This document shows, piece after piece, positions 1 through 13,600 of a DNA stretch of 64,000 nucleotides. The notes under the pieces are model-generated. The model saw only the letters and a program-made list of their open reading frames with translations. It ran no database searches and was not told where the DNA came from. A program made the position numbers and the translations under genes. This stretch comes from Maylandia zebra (taxonomy: Eukaryota; Chordata; Actinopteri; Cichliformes; Cichlidae), in assembly GCF_041146795.1 (NCBI RefSeq), contig NC_135188.1, forward strand, positions 3,395,919 to 3,459,918. Direction: 5' to 3'. Numbering within the stretch: position 1 is the first letter of the stretch; every line of letters starts with the position of its first letter.

Positions 1-1950
1 CACACACACACACACAGATAATGATAGTCTTACAAATAACAGACCGCTTTAGTATGTATGCCAAAACCACCTACAGAATAAACACATACAGGAAACTCGC
101 TGGAAATTAACACAATCTCACTGACAACTGTTGGACACAAAAAGTGTTTCCTCTTCATTTTCTTTAAGTAAGTGGAAACAAACATGCAAGCACTCAGTAC
201 TATCCCCCCTCCATCAATGATACGTGGAAATGTTAGAAACAACCAGAGCATACATATCCCTGCCAGTCCTCTTTGTTCCTAATGCAATGCTAATAATATA
301 ATGAGAGGTGTTATGGTGAATTTTACCCAACAATTACTACTCTTCTCGTTCAAAGGCTGGCAGGGGATTTTTTTTTAAAGGCTTCCCTTGTCTTCTGCAG
401 ATATAATGAATGCAAACAGAAAGACTGTGCAGTGTGTTGTGCTTCAGTTTGTATAGCGCTAAATTGTTTCCTTCTAAACCAGGGGTAATTCATTGTAAAA
501 TTAGTTCTAGGGCATTTATATTCATTGTTGAAAAATCATAAATATGACTAAATAGCTGTTTCTCATGCAAAAGGGTGCTGTGAGGACATTTATTCTATAG
601 GAGTAGCGTGCAGGTTAGGGGAAGTAAGACCCGTTTTGAATGCAGGGGGTGAAGAATACAGCAAGTCAAGACTGGATGGTTACAGGCACCAAGGGTGCAT
701 GTCGTGCTCATGCATTTCAAGAGCATGATGGAGACAGTATGCTGCAGTTAAAAGACAGAAACAGTGGGAGATTTAAAGATGGGTGGGTGGCTGCACAAGG
801 TAAGTCTGAACAATATGAGCCTTGAAACTAAATGCAAAGCCAGTGGTCCATTTGCGTTGCCAGGTTAGCATGCTGCCTGCCATAAAATATGTTCCCTGAG
901 AGGTGAAGCCTATTATCCACTAACTACCCAAAAAGGGGCCATAGGAATGGGCTCACTTTGCAGATGCTGCCATCTATTTTCAAAAGCAAATGGGGTGCAC
1001 TTTTATGCTGCTTTACGCAGTACTCAGGCACAGTGCAAAAACATAACATCGTCATTCAATCAGAAAGATAGAACAAACAAGGTCAGCCTCTAAAGTTCAG
1101 ATTATGTCAACAGAAAGGAACAGTTTGACTTTTTTTCCCTTTTTGTTTTCTTGCAGGTAAGATAGATATGAACGAAAGAGCTGGTGTAGTTTAGCATAAT
1201 TGGATCAAACAAAGTCCGTTCTAGATTTTCTCTTCTCTTTTATAGAATGTAAATCTACACGTAAGCAATCAATCTAATAGCAGAATGAACATGGTTTACC
1301 TCAGAAGGGGTGCCATACATTTTTTATGTGTGTATGTAACTATGCAGCCAAAACTAGAGTTCCTTTCCACCCTTTTGTCTTTCTATTTGTTTTTCACTCA
1401 CGTCCTGATTAAAATGCAAATTTTCAATCATATCTGAGCTTTCAGCAGAATACAGACCTCCCATACAGTACTGTAGCACTGGTCTTGTTTGTCGTGATTG
1501 TGTGCGTCTATGTGTGTGTGTGTAGTTCATTATGATTCTCAGCAGTCCTGAGTAGCGAAAGAGAATGAAGAGGTACACGGGGATGAGTGTTTGCCCTGTT
1601 CCCATTCTCTCTTTGCCACACTGAGCATCACACCACCCGTTTGTCTGCTTTTCATATTTCTAGTCCGTTATGGAAATTAGCGAGGTGGCCCTATAATAAT
1701 ATCCCCATAAAATCTGTTGATTAGGAAAGAAGAAGTGTTGGCATATGAATGTGCGCAGATGTGTGTATGGTTTGTTGCCTGTATTGCTCCTTCACAGTTG
1801 ACCAGACAAAACAAATTGAGCACTAAACACAGAGTAAATAATTTATAATAATACTGGCAAACAAAAGTCACTCAGTTATTTTGATCTCACTAGATAATTT
1901 TAGTGGTGACTATGATAAATCAGATAATATATAATAATATATTATCTGAT
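1..1950. other. Intergenic, no gene recognised
   Basis: No coding region with recognisable protein features was seen on either strand; the open frames are short and unsupported. The stretch begins with a CA dinucleotide run (1-16) and has a short TG run near 1507-1523. At 1919-1950 there is an AT-rich inverted repeat with 14-bp arms around a 4-bp centre, ending just before a LINE fragment. The rest looks like ordinary AT-rich fish intergenic DNA. Confidence 0.5.
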
Positions 1951-1959
1951 AATATAATA

Positions 1960-2345
1960 GACTGAGGGTCGCAGATGCCAACAGACTTAATAAACTAATC
2001 CGTAAGGCCAGCAATGTTGTGGGGATGGAGCTGGACTCCCTCAAGGTGGTGTCGGAGAGGCGGATGCTGTCCAAGATAAGGACAATGTTGGATAACACCT
2101 CCCACCCACTCCATGACATGCTGGTCAGTCACAGGAGCTCGTTCAGTGAGAGACTGAGATTACCAAAAAGCACCACTGAACGACACAGGAAATCTTTCCT
2201 GCCTGTGGCCATCTCCCTGTACAACGCATCCACTTAACACACTGTTTACTGCTACAACTACACATGTTTCTTTTCCAACTATTTATTTATGAGTGACTTA
2301 TGTATGTATGTATATATATGTATATATTCTGATTCTGAATATACT
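1960..2345 (+). mobile_element. LINE 3' fragment (end of reverse transcriptase ORF)
   Basis: The plus strand encodes the C-terminal tail of a non-LTR retrotransposon ORF2: a stretch with MLDNTSHPLHDML, SSFSERLRLP and RHRKSFLPVAISLYN, ending at a stop near 2235. The same tail, with the same order of motifs, occurs in the LINE fragment at 25.9-26.5 kb (MDNISHPMQQT, FRRSFLPTAVRLHN), which supports the call. Everything upstream (endonuclease, RT core) is missing, so this is a 5'-truncated dead copy. The AT-rich sequence that follows is probably its 3' UTR. The clade (L2/Rex1/CR1 group) is from memory and not certain. Confidence 0.7.
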
Positions 2346-2576
2346 GTACTTAGTCCCTTAAATACGCCAGCAACACAATATATACATGTTTCCATCAATT
2401 ACTACCTGACTGTTTGTTATACTTACTATAGCACCAAAAACGACAAGTGTTCAGTGCAATGGTACACTGTTATTTTCATTATCATCATCAATCTATTTTT
2501 TTCTTTAATCAAATTAAGACTGAATTGTTTTATGCAGAATATACAGAATGTAAAGAAAGCTATATTGTTCAAACTA

Positions 2577-3898
2577 CAGGGTGGGTCATTTATATGGATA
2601 CACCGTAATAACATGGGAATGGTTGGTGATATTAAAGTCCTGTTTGTGGCACATTAGTCTATGTGAGGGGGCAAACTCCTCAAGATGGGAGGTGACCATG
2701 GTGGCCATTTAGAAGTCGGCCATCTTGGATACAACTTTTGTTTTTTCAATAGGAAGAGGGCCATGTGACACATCAAACTTATTGGTAATGTCACAAGAAA
2801 AACAATGGTGTGCTTGGTTTCAACATAACTTTATTCTTTCATGAGTTATTTACAAGTTTCTCTTTGTTCACAGCCATTGACATGTCGAAGAGGTTAACAC
2901 GTGAGGAGCGGATCGAAATTGTGTTGATATCTGGTGAACGCAGTAACCGGGTCATTGCAGCAGATTTCAATGCAAGACACCCTACGAGACCACCCATCTC
3001 CCATGCTACAGTCAGCAAACTGCTTGCTAAGTTTCGTGAAACTGGTTCAGTGTTGGATTTGCCAAAATGTGGACGCAAGAAAACTGTCACTAATGAAGAA
3101 ACATCAGTGGCTGTCCTAGCTTCATTCAGCAAGAGCCCACAGCGACTCGCCGCATGTCACTGGAGAGTGGCACTAGTCGAACATCCCTTCGGCGGATATT
3201 AGCTACTCACAAATGGCACCCTTACAAACTCCAGCTACTGCACCATCTCAACGAGGATGACCCAGATCGGCGCACAGAATTTGCAGAATGGGCAAAACAA
3301 AAATTGGAACAGGACCCTCAGTTCACGCAGAAGATTTCGTTCAGTGATGAGGCAAACTTTTATGTGAATGGTGAAGTTAACAAACAAAACCACCGCTATT
3401 GGTCTGACACTAACCCACATTGGATGGATCCAGAAGGCAATTGTCTATGGTGTGAAGATACGAGATGTGCAGCACCTGAAACTACGGATGCTGGATGCCT
3501 GTGCTGGCATTTCTCCTGCGGTGTTGCTATCAGTGTGTGAAGAGTGGGAGAATAGGGTTGCATTGACAATCCAACACAATGGGCAGCACATTGAACACAT
3601 TTTATAAGTGGTCAGAAACTTGTAAATAACTCATGAAAGAATAAAGTTACATTGAAACCAAGCACACCATTGTTTTTCTTGTGACATTACCAATAAGTTT
3701 GATGTGTCACATGGCCCTCTTCCTATTGAAAAAACAAAAGTTGTATCCAAGATGGCCGACTTCTAAATGGCCACCATGGTCACCACCCGTCTTGAGGAGT
3801 TTGCCCCCTCACATATACTAATGTGCCACAAACAGGACTTTAATATCACCAACCATTCCCATGTTATTACGGTGTATCCATAGAAATGGCCCACCCTG
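2577..3898 (+). mobile_element. Mariner-family DNA transposon, internally deleted copy
   Basis: The element is flanked by TA at both ends (2575-2576 and 3899-3900) and starts and ends with inverted CAGGGTGGG. The terminal inverted repeats are unusually long, about 285 bp each (2577-2862 and 3617-3898), and almost perfect. Between them lies a damaged transposase gene. A second copy at 48.0-49.4 kb shows what is missing here: a block of roughly 400 bp that carries the second and third catalytic aspartates. The copy cannot make active transposase but keeps both ends, so it could have been moved in trans. Confidence 0.88.
2882..3606 (+). pseudogene. Broken transposase of the mariner element
   Basis: Translation begins MSKRLTREERIEIV at an ATG at 2882 and shows an N-terminal helix-turn-helix region, then a frameshift near 3145, where 4 bases present in the 48-kb copy are missing. 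The frame then continues through the first catalytic region (FSDEANFYVNGEVN). After NPHWMDP the sequence jumps directly to the C-terminal part, a deletion that removes the rest of the catalytic core. The C-terminal tail (LDACAGISPAVLLSVCEEW to HIEHIL) is preserved here and stops at 3604-3606, showing where the family's protein normally ends. Non-functional. Confidence 0.85.
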
Positions 3899-4115
3899 TA
3901 GTTTGGAAATGCTGAGCAAGTCTAGAATGTGGCATTTTGTGGCAGACCAAAGACAGAGAAAACTAAGAAAACTGGCAAATATTCACATTTGGAAAAAGAA
4001 AAGGTTTGACTTTCTCGCCCATAAATACATGTACAACATCCACTCATATACAGAGATACACAGAAATCCTCCATCTTATCCATATTAAACCCATAATCGC
4101 ACATAAGCACATATA

Positions 4116-4920
4116 AACTCACTGGCCACTTCAGTAGTTACACCTTGCTAGTTCTGTGTTGAGGCAAAAATGTGTGATGTCATGATAGCATCGCACATAT
4201 GCTGCAGATTTGTTAGCTGCACATCTACAATGACAATCTCCCATTCCACCATATCCCAAAGGTTCTCTACTGCATTGAGATCTGGTGACTGTGGAGACCA
4301 TTTGAGTGCAATGAACTCACTGTCATGTTCAGGAGAACATTCTGAGTTGAGCTTTGTGACACAGTGCTTTATCCTGCTGGAAGCAACAAGAACGGGATGG
4401 ACATGGTCAGCAACAATACTCAGGTAGGCTATGTAGGGGCCCCAAGTGTTTGATACAAGGCTGGATGCTCTCATGTCGTTTATGCCAAATGCTGCCGCAG
4501 AAATCGAGAATCATCAGACCAGCCAATGTTTTTCCAATCTTCCGTTGTCCAATTTTAAAGAGGCTGTCGAATTGTAGCCTCAGTTTCCTCTTCTTCAACT
4601 GACCATTCTCCTCTGACCTTTGGTATTGACAAGAATCTTTCACCCAGGGAGCTGCTGCTCACTGGATATTTTCTCATTTTTGGACCATTTTCTGTAAACC
4701 CTAGAGACTGATATGTGAGAAAATACCAGCAGATCAGCAGCTTCTGACATACCCAGCCATCAGGCACCAACAACCCTGCTTCCTCAGACACTTAAATTAC
4801 CTTTGCTCCTCATTCTAAAGCTGGGCTTTAACTTCAGCAGGTCATCCTGACCATGTCTATATGCCTAAATACAATGAATTGCTATGATATTTGCATCAGG
4901 CACCTAAAACTGTACCTGAC
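4116..4920 (-). mobile_element. Degraded Tc1-like transposon
   Basis: The minus strand encodes pieces of a Tc1-type transposase, including EHDSEFIALKWSPQSPDLN followed by AVENLWDMVE, the third-aspartate region of Tc1 elements. The left edge reads AACTCACTGGCCACTT, the typical end of a common fish Tc1 family; the right edge, expected to be its inverted copy, is badly eroded. The frame is broken by several stops and internal deletions: the middle of the gene is absent around 4400-4450. An old, dead insertion. Confidence 0.75.
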
Positions 4921-6216
4921 TGTAATCCGTGATGCTCTCTGTAATCTATAGTCTTAAAGCAACAGCAGTACATTAACATTGTGACAATATTTCAACTCCT
5001 TCAGTGTGCAGCTGAAACGCAGTATATCAGTGTGTACATTCACGTCAGAAAAATAAATACTTTAAACCTCTGTGAAGAACAATTGTCTGGAAACAGACAC
5101 AGAAGCTCAAAAAGGCGGATTGATTTGTTACCGATGTGCTTTTCTTTTAAGTAATGCAGTCCAAATCATGCAATCTGCACAGTCAGAGAAAATGTTTAAA
5201 AACATGACCTGGAGCTGATGCGCTTCAGCCGTGTAATTACACTGTTTTCTTGCTGCTTTGCTTCAGACACATTTATTTAATAATAGAATTATCTCTGGAA
5301 ATTCGGCGACTTATAAGCTTTTCAGCTGATTATTACTAAATAAAAATAGTTCATCATGACTTTTCTTTAAAAAAAAAAAAACAACCCAACAAACATGCAG
5401 TCAAAGTAAAGACACTCACAGCTGGAGCCAAACACAGAGTGAGGAAAATCCCTCGGACACTGTACATGTCGTCCGCTCAGTAGGTTTCTCTCCGCTGAGT
5501 CCAAACTGCTTTCCTGAGACACTCTCCAGCAAGAGGACGGGATGCTGCGCTCTTTCCAGGTGTAAATACTTTTATCAATATGGCAACAATATAAATGTAG
5601 GGATTCCGGGATGCATTTTCACAATAAAAGCCTCGCCCCTGGGCTTCTCGTATGTAATGCTTGTGGATAAACAACTTTTCACACATCTCCATGAAAACAA
5701 CAACAACGCCAATAACGCAGGAATAGGGGAGACTGACCTGTATCAGGTACGTGTGGCGAATTTGGACCATATCGTTCTTGTCTTTTATTTTGAAAAGCAG
5801 CATCAGTTCCCAGCTTCAGCTGCAAGCTTCACAGCTCAGATGCAGTTAGAGCTGTGCTCCTCTGCCTTCCAGAGCCAGGCTGGGTCGCCAAATACGCATA
5901 AATGTGTGCTTTGATAATATCACTTGCGTACTGTAGTTGGACAGCGTGTCTCATATCAAGCTGTCTTAAGGTTTTTTGTTTTGAGAGAGAAAAAACTTAG
6001 TACATTGCAATTGTACATTGCTAAAAAATAAAATAAATTTTAAAAAAATCAAGGGAAGCTCTAATATTTACAGTATAAACACAAAGTCAGTTAAACTTCA
6101 AGGTTATTCTATTCAAGTTTTCTTGATAATTTGTATCACGTTTTCTTGCAAAAAAGAAAAGAAAAGAAACGAGAAGACAATCTCTCCTCATCCCTCCTGA
6201 TCTTTTCTCTAGATTT
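4921..6216. other. Intergenic, no gene recognised
   Basis: No open frame here resembles a known protein on either strand. There is a short poly-A run near 5369-5381 and AT-rich sequence near 6010-6060. I see no splice-site pattern or protein similarity that would support a host exon. Confidence 0.4.
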
Positions 6217-6870
6217 AGCATGAGATACTTGCAGCCCATTTACATTGCACAGGAAATCCAACTTCTCCAGTATAGCACATCCATACGTGCCATTGCAAGG
6301 CTTTCTCTGACTACTAGCACAGGAGTTTGCCAGTGGGACACTTGTACATGTTTCTGGCTAAACTGTCAGACGCAGAATCTCTGAGGGAGGTATGAGGGCC
6401 CAAGGTCCTCTACAGGGAGTCTTGAGATGCCATCGTTTCACAAGACTATTTCATGCCTGTCACATATGCTCAGTGTGAACTCGCTGTCATCTGTAATACA
6501 GGTCCCAGTAAAGGATGGGAAGTCATACCGCGGAGTCCATTTCTGACAGTTTGGTCAGAAATATGGACATGTGTAGTCTGCTGGAAATAACTTTGCAGGG
6601 CTCTGGCATTGCCCTTCATGTTCCTTCTCTAACAAAGGAGTCGATATTGGTTGTACTCCTTAGCTGATGTCCTTCTACTATCCTGCCCAGCTTTCCTAGT
6701 GTAACAGCCTGTCTCCTCATATCTCCTCCACACTCTTGAGGCTCTGCTAGAAGACTCAGCAAAGCTTCTTGTGATGGCAGATATTGACGGGCCATCCTGT
6801 GGGATCTGAAACACCTGTGCAATCTGAATGGGCTGCCTGTACCATTTCACGCAGCCAGTAATTACACTGT
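6217..6870 (-). mobile_element. Tc1-like transposon remnant (N-terminal half)
   Basis: On the minus strand, translation from about 6860 downward gives a paired-type helix-turn-helix region (SRASRVWRRYEETG then CYTRKAGQ), interrupted by stops and frame changes. A second HTH-like piece (HVHISDQTVRNGLR) follows near 6530. This arrangement is typical of the DNA-binding half of Tc1-like transposases; the catalytic half is not recognisable. Ends were not found, so the limits are approximate. A dead copy. Confidence 0.6.
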
Positions 6871-6974
6871 GACATTATCAAAGACAAAAATAGAGGAAAA
6901 AAACAGTCAAGAGAGATAAGGATTAGGCTGCATAGGTCTCTGCTTCCTAACATCTATTATTGTACGATCTACTG

Positions 6975-7045
6975 TACAATATAAAGCGCCTTGAGGCGAC
7001 TGCTGTTGTGATTTGGCGCTGTATAAATAAAATTGAATTGAATTA
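6975..7045 (+). repeat. Interspersed repeat tail with AATTG units
   Basis: The segment reads AAAGCGCCTTGAGGCGACTG, then TTGGCGCTGTATAAATAAAA and ends in AATTGAATTGAATT. This is a very common fish retroposon 3' end with a short tandem tail. I can support it as an interspersed repeat but not assign a family. Confidence 0.55.
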
Positions 7046-9150
7046 AAACTGTGGTGACTCAGAGTTCCTTTAATTTTTTTGAGCTATGTATTTCATCTTT
7101 AACAGAGAAAAACACTCTGTGGTTTCTTTGTTTTGCAAAGCCATATCAGAATAGAGGATATAGGATTTACAACAGAGGAACCAACTAGCAGCTTTTGAAC
7201 TCAGTTACTCATCAAACACAGAAAAAAAACTTTCTTGTTTTTGGAGGTCATACAACAGAAAGCAAATGTACATGGATGTAATGTTAAGAAACACGTTAAA
7301 GAGCTCATCTTGTTCCCTTGAAATACTAAATCAGACACAGATTAGTGCAGAGACATCATTTCTCTCATTTTATTCATGTTTGTAGGCTGTCTGACAGGTC
7401 TCTTAGTTACACTCAAGTCTCTGTAGCATTGGTTACCACACAATTTATTCCCCCAGAGTAATCATTCAAAACCAGCTAGTAGAAAAATCTGTCCCTGTGT
7501 GCACTGTTGAAAAAGATAATAAAAACAGATTTTCATTTAATTTGTAACAAATTAAATATATTTTTCACAAAGTGCAGCTTTGTAAAGAAAACACCTTTGC
7601 ATAGTTTTTGCATCAATTACACCCATCAAAGCTGATAAAAAGAGACCTGACTATAGTGGAAACAGGCCTCTACAAAAAGCAGCATACTTGCTTGACCCAG
7701 ACCGTAGGGCTGTGTTCAAAAGTGACCAAAGTTGCTTTTTCTTATTGCCTTGCTCAGAAACAAACAAACAAACAAACAAAAACCAGAAATGAACATCCTA
7801 CTTCATCACAAGAAAAAATGTATCATCTAGAGCAAAGATGAAAGGATTCCAGAGATTCATAAGGGGGAAAAAAGCAAAAAGACATTTACACCGATAAAAT
7901 AAAAAATATAGTATAATGTGCAGAACATGACTTAGATGCCATTTCACACAGAAAGTTAGTTAAGTATCAGTTAACAGAGTGATATCAATTCATACCAGAT
8001 GATGTGTTCTAAGTTGACAACACAACTAAAAATGTGTAATTTGAACATCAAACATCCCTGACAGTTAGAATTACAAGGCACTTAGAAAGTACAGTAGCCT
8101 GTTACTACTCAGCAACATATTTAAAGTTAGAGTCATGCAAAGACTCAGTCTGGATACTGATACAAAGAAGAAACAGCATAAATTTAGTTCAATCTTTTTT
8201 TTTCTTTTGTACCTCATAAGACTTACCCGTCCCCATGCTGCAGTTCACTCATAAAAGCAACACAATTAAAATAAAAATTTGCAAGTAATTTATAAAACAA
8301 ACTAATTGGGAAGATATACTTCATCTTATTCCATAACCTGGATACAAAGAGAGCAAAATGGCAGTCTTCTATTTTTTAAAAATACATTTTTCAAAAACAT
8401 AAAATGGGGCACGCATCCCCTAAAGGACAATTGCATTTCTAACTCCTGAGATTTGCACAAAGTGCTTATGGCATGTTGTGGAGCAGTAACTGCTTTTTCC
8501 AGGCCCCCTAAACACATTTCTGCTTCGCTTCTTTCTTGCCACAGTGTTCAAAAAAGTGACAAAGTGAACCAATGGTTTGCACCATAAAGATTGCACGAAA
8601 CATTTAAAAATAACCACAAATTGTATTTTAAAAAAAAGAAAAGAAAATCATTCTGTCTTCATAGACAACTTTTATAGTAAAGTATTTGTTGCTTCTGAAC
8701 AATCTTATCAAATGTCATATTAGTGTTACTTGCGGTGACCTTCGTTCCTTAACACAACAACATTTTTGCTAAAACAGAAGCAAAACTAAAACTACCAAAC
8801 TTGGCAAACCCCCCCAAAAAAATCCAGCTTAATTAACTAAATATACTTGAACTAAAGCCATGAATATTACTTAGTGCATGTATTTTTTTTAAATACCCTA
8901 AAAGTTGCATAGATATTTTTCCTTCTAAAACCTTTCTTGACAATATTGCATAGGCCACAGTTTACCAATAAACATACCTCAAAACACCAACACCGCACTG
9001 TTAAAGTGGTAAAGAGCATTTTTTGGAATAATATACTTGGTTTTGGAAACAAAAGTGGAAGTGGTCAGTGATAAGCCATAATGTCAGTTCTCCTTTAGGT
9101 TTGACAGTGGCATCAGGATGACGTCTCTGGGGGCAGAGTGAGAGAGAGTT
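7046..9150. other. Downstream flank of fyco1, probably including its 3' UTR
   Basis: No separate gene was recognised. Because fyco1 runs on the minus strand and stops at 9151, sequence immediately left of that point should be its 3' UTR. The end of the transcript cannot be fixed from sequence alone: the region is AT-rich and has several TTTATT motifs (AATAAA on the minus strand) that could serve as poly(A) signals. Confidence 0.45.
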
Positions 9151-10634
9151 TCATGGGCAGTCGCTGCCATCGTAGATTATGGACTTCTCCATGGTCAGAT
9201 GGTAGAAAACCTTCTTGGAGATAAACCTGTTGAAGAATAGTTTTGGTTGAAAAGAAATTTAAAAATTTACATAAAAGCCAAACACAAATGCTGGCAAACA
9301 TAATGGCATTTCTGTAATTTACACACTTCTGCAAAAAAAGAGGAACAAACTGTTCTAAACTATCGTGACCTACCGAGAGAAAGAGTTGTCAAAGATAAGG
9401 GTGTAGAGACCAGGATGCCGAACTTTCAGCTGTCCTTGAATGGTTTCTTTATGGGAAACGCAGCGAGTGAGAGGAATCAGGACCTGAGAACAGAACAGAA
9501 ACAGGCCTTTAAAAATAATCTCAGTGCACAGGTGAAAGATTTGCCGCAGGTTTTCATAACAAATATAAATAAAGAATACGACGGTCATCAAAACTGAACC
9601 AAATCAAATTAAAAAAACAAACAAACAAACATCAGGATATACCGACAAGGGAGGGAGTTGATAGAACGCCAGATGAAAGGTCACAACTCATTTAAAACCT
9701 CTGACATTTTAAGTAAAGAATGTGCAGCTCACCCTGCTGAGCAACAATGGCTTCCTGCAGTGGTTTTCTTCAGTCAATAATGTTTGAAAAATAAAGCAAA
9801 AAGACCGTGCAGTCTGTAGGGGTGACCATGAAAGCACACACTGGGTCTGGTGATAACTTTTGCTTTGAAATCATCACCTGTGAGTGTGGGATATTTGAGT
9901 TTGGCAACAACCGGAAAGCCTTTCATGCAGGTTTGCGATTTCCTTCCATTTAAAATGATGTAATCTGCAACAGTTGCTTTTATGGACGCTGCCAGTGGCA
10001 GACTTACAAGATGTGCACATCAACACATGCTCACAGTGTTTAGGCCTCTACACAAGAGGCTATATAAAAAAAAAGGTAGACAGAGATTTCCTGAGCTCAC
10101 AGTAAGTTAACTGTACCTTTGACTGTTGCACCGGAGTGTCAGTGGACTCCCGGTAAACCACGCTGAAGAAGATGCTCTTGGGCTCGGAGGAAAACATCCA
10201 GCTTATAGTTGGCCCAGAATCAATCACAGCAACAGTAATAACACTGTAGCTACTGGACTTAATGAAGAGCTCCCGGGAACTCTCACCAAACTTAGCGATA
10301 TCATCAATACTGAGAGGGACAGCCACCCTGTAATGATAATGAAGGTTTATGATTAGGGATGAGACCAGAACCAGAACCCATAGATATTTAAAGGATACCT
10401 TTTAATAGCAAACTTCTGACTTCAGGTTTTCCAGCCATATAAGATTTATTGCCAAGAAGGATTGTTACAGCAAAGAAATAATCAAATTTCCTTATGTTTT
10501 GTGCTAAGTTTAAGCATGATATATATTTAGACCACATGAAAACTCACGTGACTTCTCCTGATTTGAGAAGGTTGATCTCTGAATCCTGAACAGTGGGAAC
10601 TTGCTCGTCATCAGGGGTCACTTCTCCTGTGCTT
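9151..10634 (-). other. fyco1: fyco1 GOLD domain exons and stop
   Basis: Four exons (10548-10634, 10117-10327, 9374-9483, 9151-9226) encode the C-terminal GOLD beta-sandwich, with [49 protein letters not shown] and [20 protein letters not shown] as recognisable strands. The protein ends [10 protein letters not shown] before a TGA at 9151-9153. The domain's usual length is kept. This last part defines the minus-strand 3' end of the gene. Confidence 0.92.
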
Positions 10635-13600
10635 CTACAAAATCCGAAACGAGACGCAGAGAACAATCGTTATGAAAACTGTTGTGCAACACTTCAGTGG
10701 CAAAGACCTATTAAACAAAATAACTCACATCAACATAAAACTCCACAGCATCTACACAGAGTGCAGCTAATTTTAATCTGTATTTTAAATTTTGCTGGGA
10801 CATGCTCAAACATCATATGCATTTGAAGTGGACTCAGATTTGTACCCACGGGTCAGTACTTTTGCATTTTAATGGATCATTTCTGCATGTTTTACCTCAT
10901 TTCACCCAAACACAAATGCTTAATGTTAAAAACGCCAATTACATTGATTTTCAGCAACCTCACATCTTTGCTGCATAAATGTTATGATGATGCTGGTTAA
11001 GTAACCTGTTTCACACTAATAAAGCACTTTTTTGTTATAAAAGTTTCTTTATTTTAAGAACTATTAAGAGCAGTACACAAACATGTGTTCTCCAGAAAAT
11101 GAAAGTAATCTGGTGGTACCGCTTCCTTTATTTCTTTTCTCTTATCTGTAAACACAACCCAGCAAACACGATCGAAACCCCAACATAACATCCCTGGTCA
11201 CAACCGGTCGCGGTAGGCCTGCAAACACCGAACCACAGACATGTTGTCGCTGTTTCCATGTAGAACAGAGTGTTTTTAACAAAGTGATACATCTATTCAG
11301 ATTATTGCAACGAAGGAATTAAATGCAACTGTCTTTCTTTGTTTTTTAGAAACTGACAGCTAATTTGTTTATTGCAGGATTGTGAACAGATGGCCACATG
11401 TCTCTGTGCACAAAAACAAGCATTACCAGAGTCTCCTCTTTAAAAAAAACAAAACAGTTTTAGGTCATTCATGTTTGCAGCCATCTGCTGTTTCATTTGT
11501 TGCTGTTGGATTTAACTTTTCTATCTGTGATGTCAGCATAATAAATCCAGGGAACATAACCTAGTTGAGCAACAACTCAATTAGCTCAGTAGTATAAGAA
11601 CTGGGCTTGTTCATCACCACTGAGGTAAATGTTTGTTCTTTTTATTCTTGCTGTGGACAATGTTTTATTTTGTTTTATTCTAATCAACTAAGATTACTAG
11701 AAGATAATTATTGAATGCCTCTTTCTCACGAGGCCTCTCAAAGTGATGTCAGTGGGTTTTTTTAAACCAGGACTGGACCTTGACAAAAACGCCATCCGAT
11801 GGTTATTCAACACTGAAATGTTTGCTTTGAAGTCTGTGAAGAGTTTTGTATCAACTCGACATTAACAAGCCGGCTGGTGCCACGTTTATGGTCTTTTCTA
11901 AGAGCAAAGCGAGACACTCACAACAGTTACGTGTTTTAAACAGATAACGATAATGTTACTGTTAATAATATAAGTTAAGAGCTGCTTAATTACTGGTGCT
12001 CAGCACTGTGGTATCTTGTGTTTTTTCTGATTGATCTCTCCAGCTGAGTTTCACCTGAGGACCCTGAGCAGTTAATGACAGAGTGACACGCTGACTCTGA
12101 AAACAACACGCGGAGCAATGACTCATCGGCATCCGCTCCGCTTTGTCTGCCCATAGACGCTGCACTCACAAATCCAGCGCTCCTGGATGCCTGCGGTCTT
12201 GTTCTCCCTCCAGGGACCCTGCAGTGGTCTGAGAGGTGGTATCACTGTCGTACACACCATTTACCTCCTCTTCTGTGATGATGTCAAAAGCTTCAGATGT
12301 GTTACTAGGATCTGACACTGAGAGCGAACAGGTAAATAAAGCAGATTAAATGCAACAAAGAACAATGTGCAGTCTGGAGTAAATAAAAAATCATGCAAGC
12401 ATTAAAAAGGAAAAATGTAACAGGACTGAATTGAGACGAATGACGCAGTTTGTTTTTTTTTTTTCTGAATTTGAGCCAAACTGCGTTTTTCTCTGAATGA
12501 AAATGTCATCATCTTCCCCATTTGCACAGGAATTCACAGTAAAGGTTTCTGTCCTCCTTCCTCAACTAAACTTTCACTTCTGCTTACATGAAGAGTGAGG
12601 GTCAGATACGTACACCAAGAAACTATCGGTGCATGTGGACATTTGTGAAATTAGTGAGTAAACATGTTTCTTCTTCTCACCTGTGACCCTGGGAGTTGGT
12701 ATGTATGAAGCTGGTTCAGGAGGTGGTTGAGGTCCAGCTCCAGGTGGAGGAGGCTGCACATCCGAGGGGCTTAACTCTGCTGCCGTGAACCTCTCCACCA
12801 CTGCACTATGTTGGGTGTAGCAGTGCCTGCAGCAGCGCTCCTTTTTCCCACTTTGCTTGGTCACAACATAGTTGTTGCTGCAGTAGTAGCAGAAGATGCG
12901 GCCACAGAGCCTACAACATTACAAATAAATAACTAAACATACATGCATAGAAATATTTTACCCATAATCCACATTTTTATCATCACTCGAGTGTGAAAGT
13001 GGATTTGATTCTACGTTACATGCAGTGTGAAAATCAAATCAGGGTATGCACAAACATGAAAAGGAGAGTAGGCCTTGGTGCAGAACCAAACCTGCAATGA
13101 TGTCTGCGCAGCCACCAGGTGAACTGGCCTTTGCAATCGAGACAGTTGGTGGCCTCCTGATCCACCAGCCACCAACGCTCCTCTGCTCGCAGTTTCTGCT
13201 CAAATTCCAGAGCATCAGACTTCTGCCACAGAGCATCTTTGTCCCTGATTCAAGCACAAAAATGACAATGAAACGTCAGATTTCAGTCTTGTCTTCAGTC
13301 TAGCCTTTAAATTTTTTTGCGTGGGATGGATTTGGCTCAATTCTCAATATCAACTCAATATTCAAAGCAGTTGAAGTATCGTGAACAATTACTCGCTGAA
13401 CAAAATTTGTCATTTAGTTGGACTTCATAAACTGCTTTAATGCAAAAGAACGCATACAAACTGAAACATGGAATATCTCTCCATTTCTGAAACGATGCAA
13501 CTAAGACAAATAATGAAGACGTGCATAATAAAAGAGCACAAATGGAAGAACTAACGTGGGCACATCCCACTGGAGTTGCATGAATCACTGTTTTTGTGTT

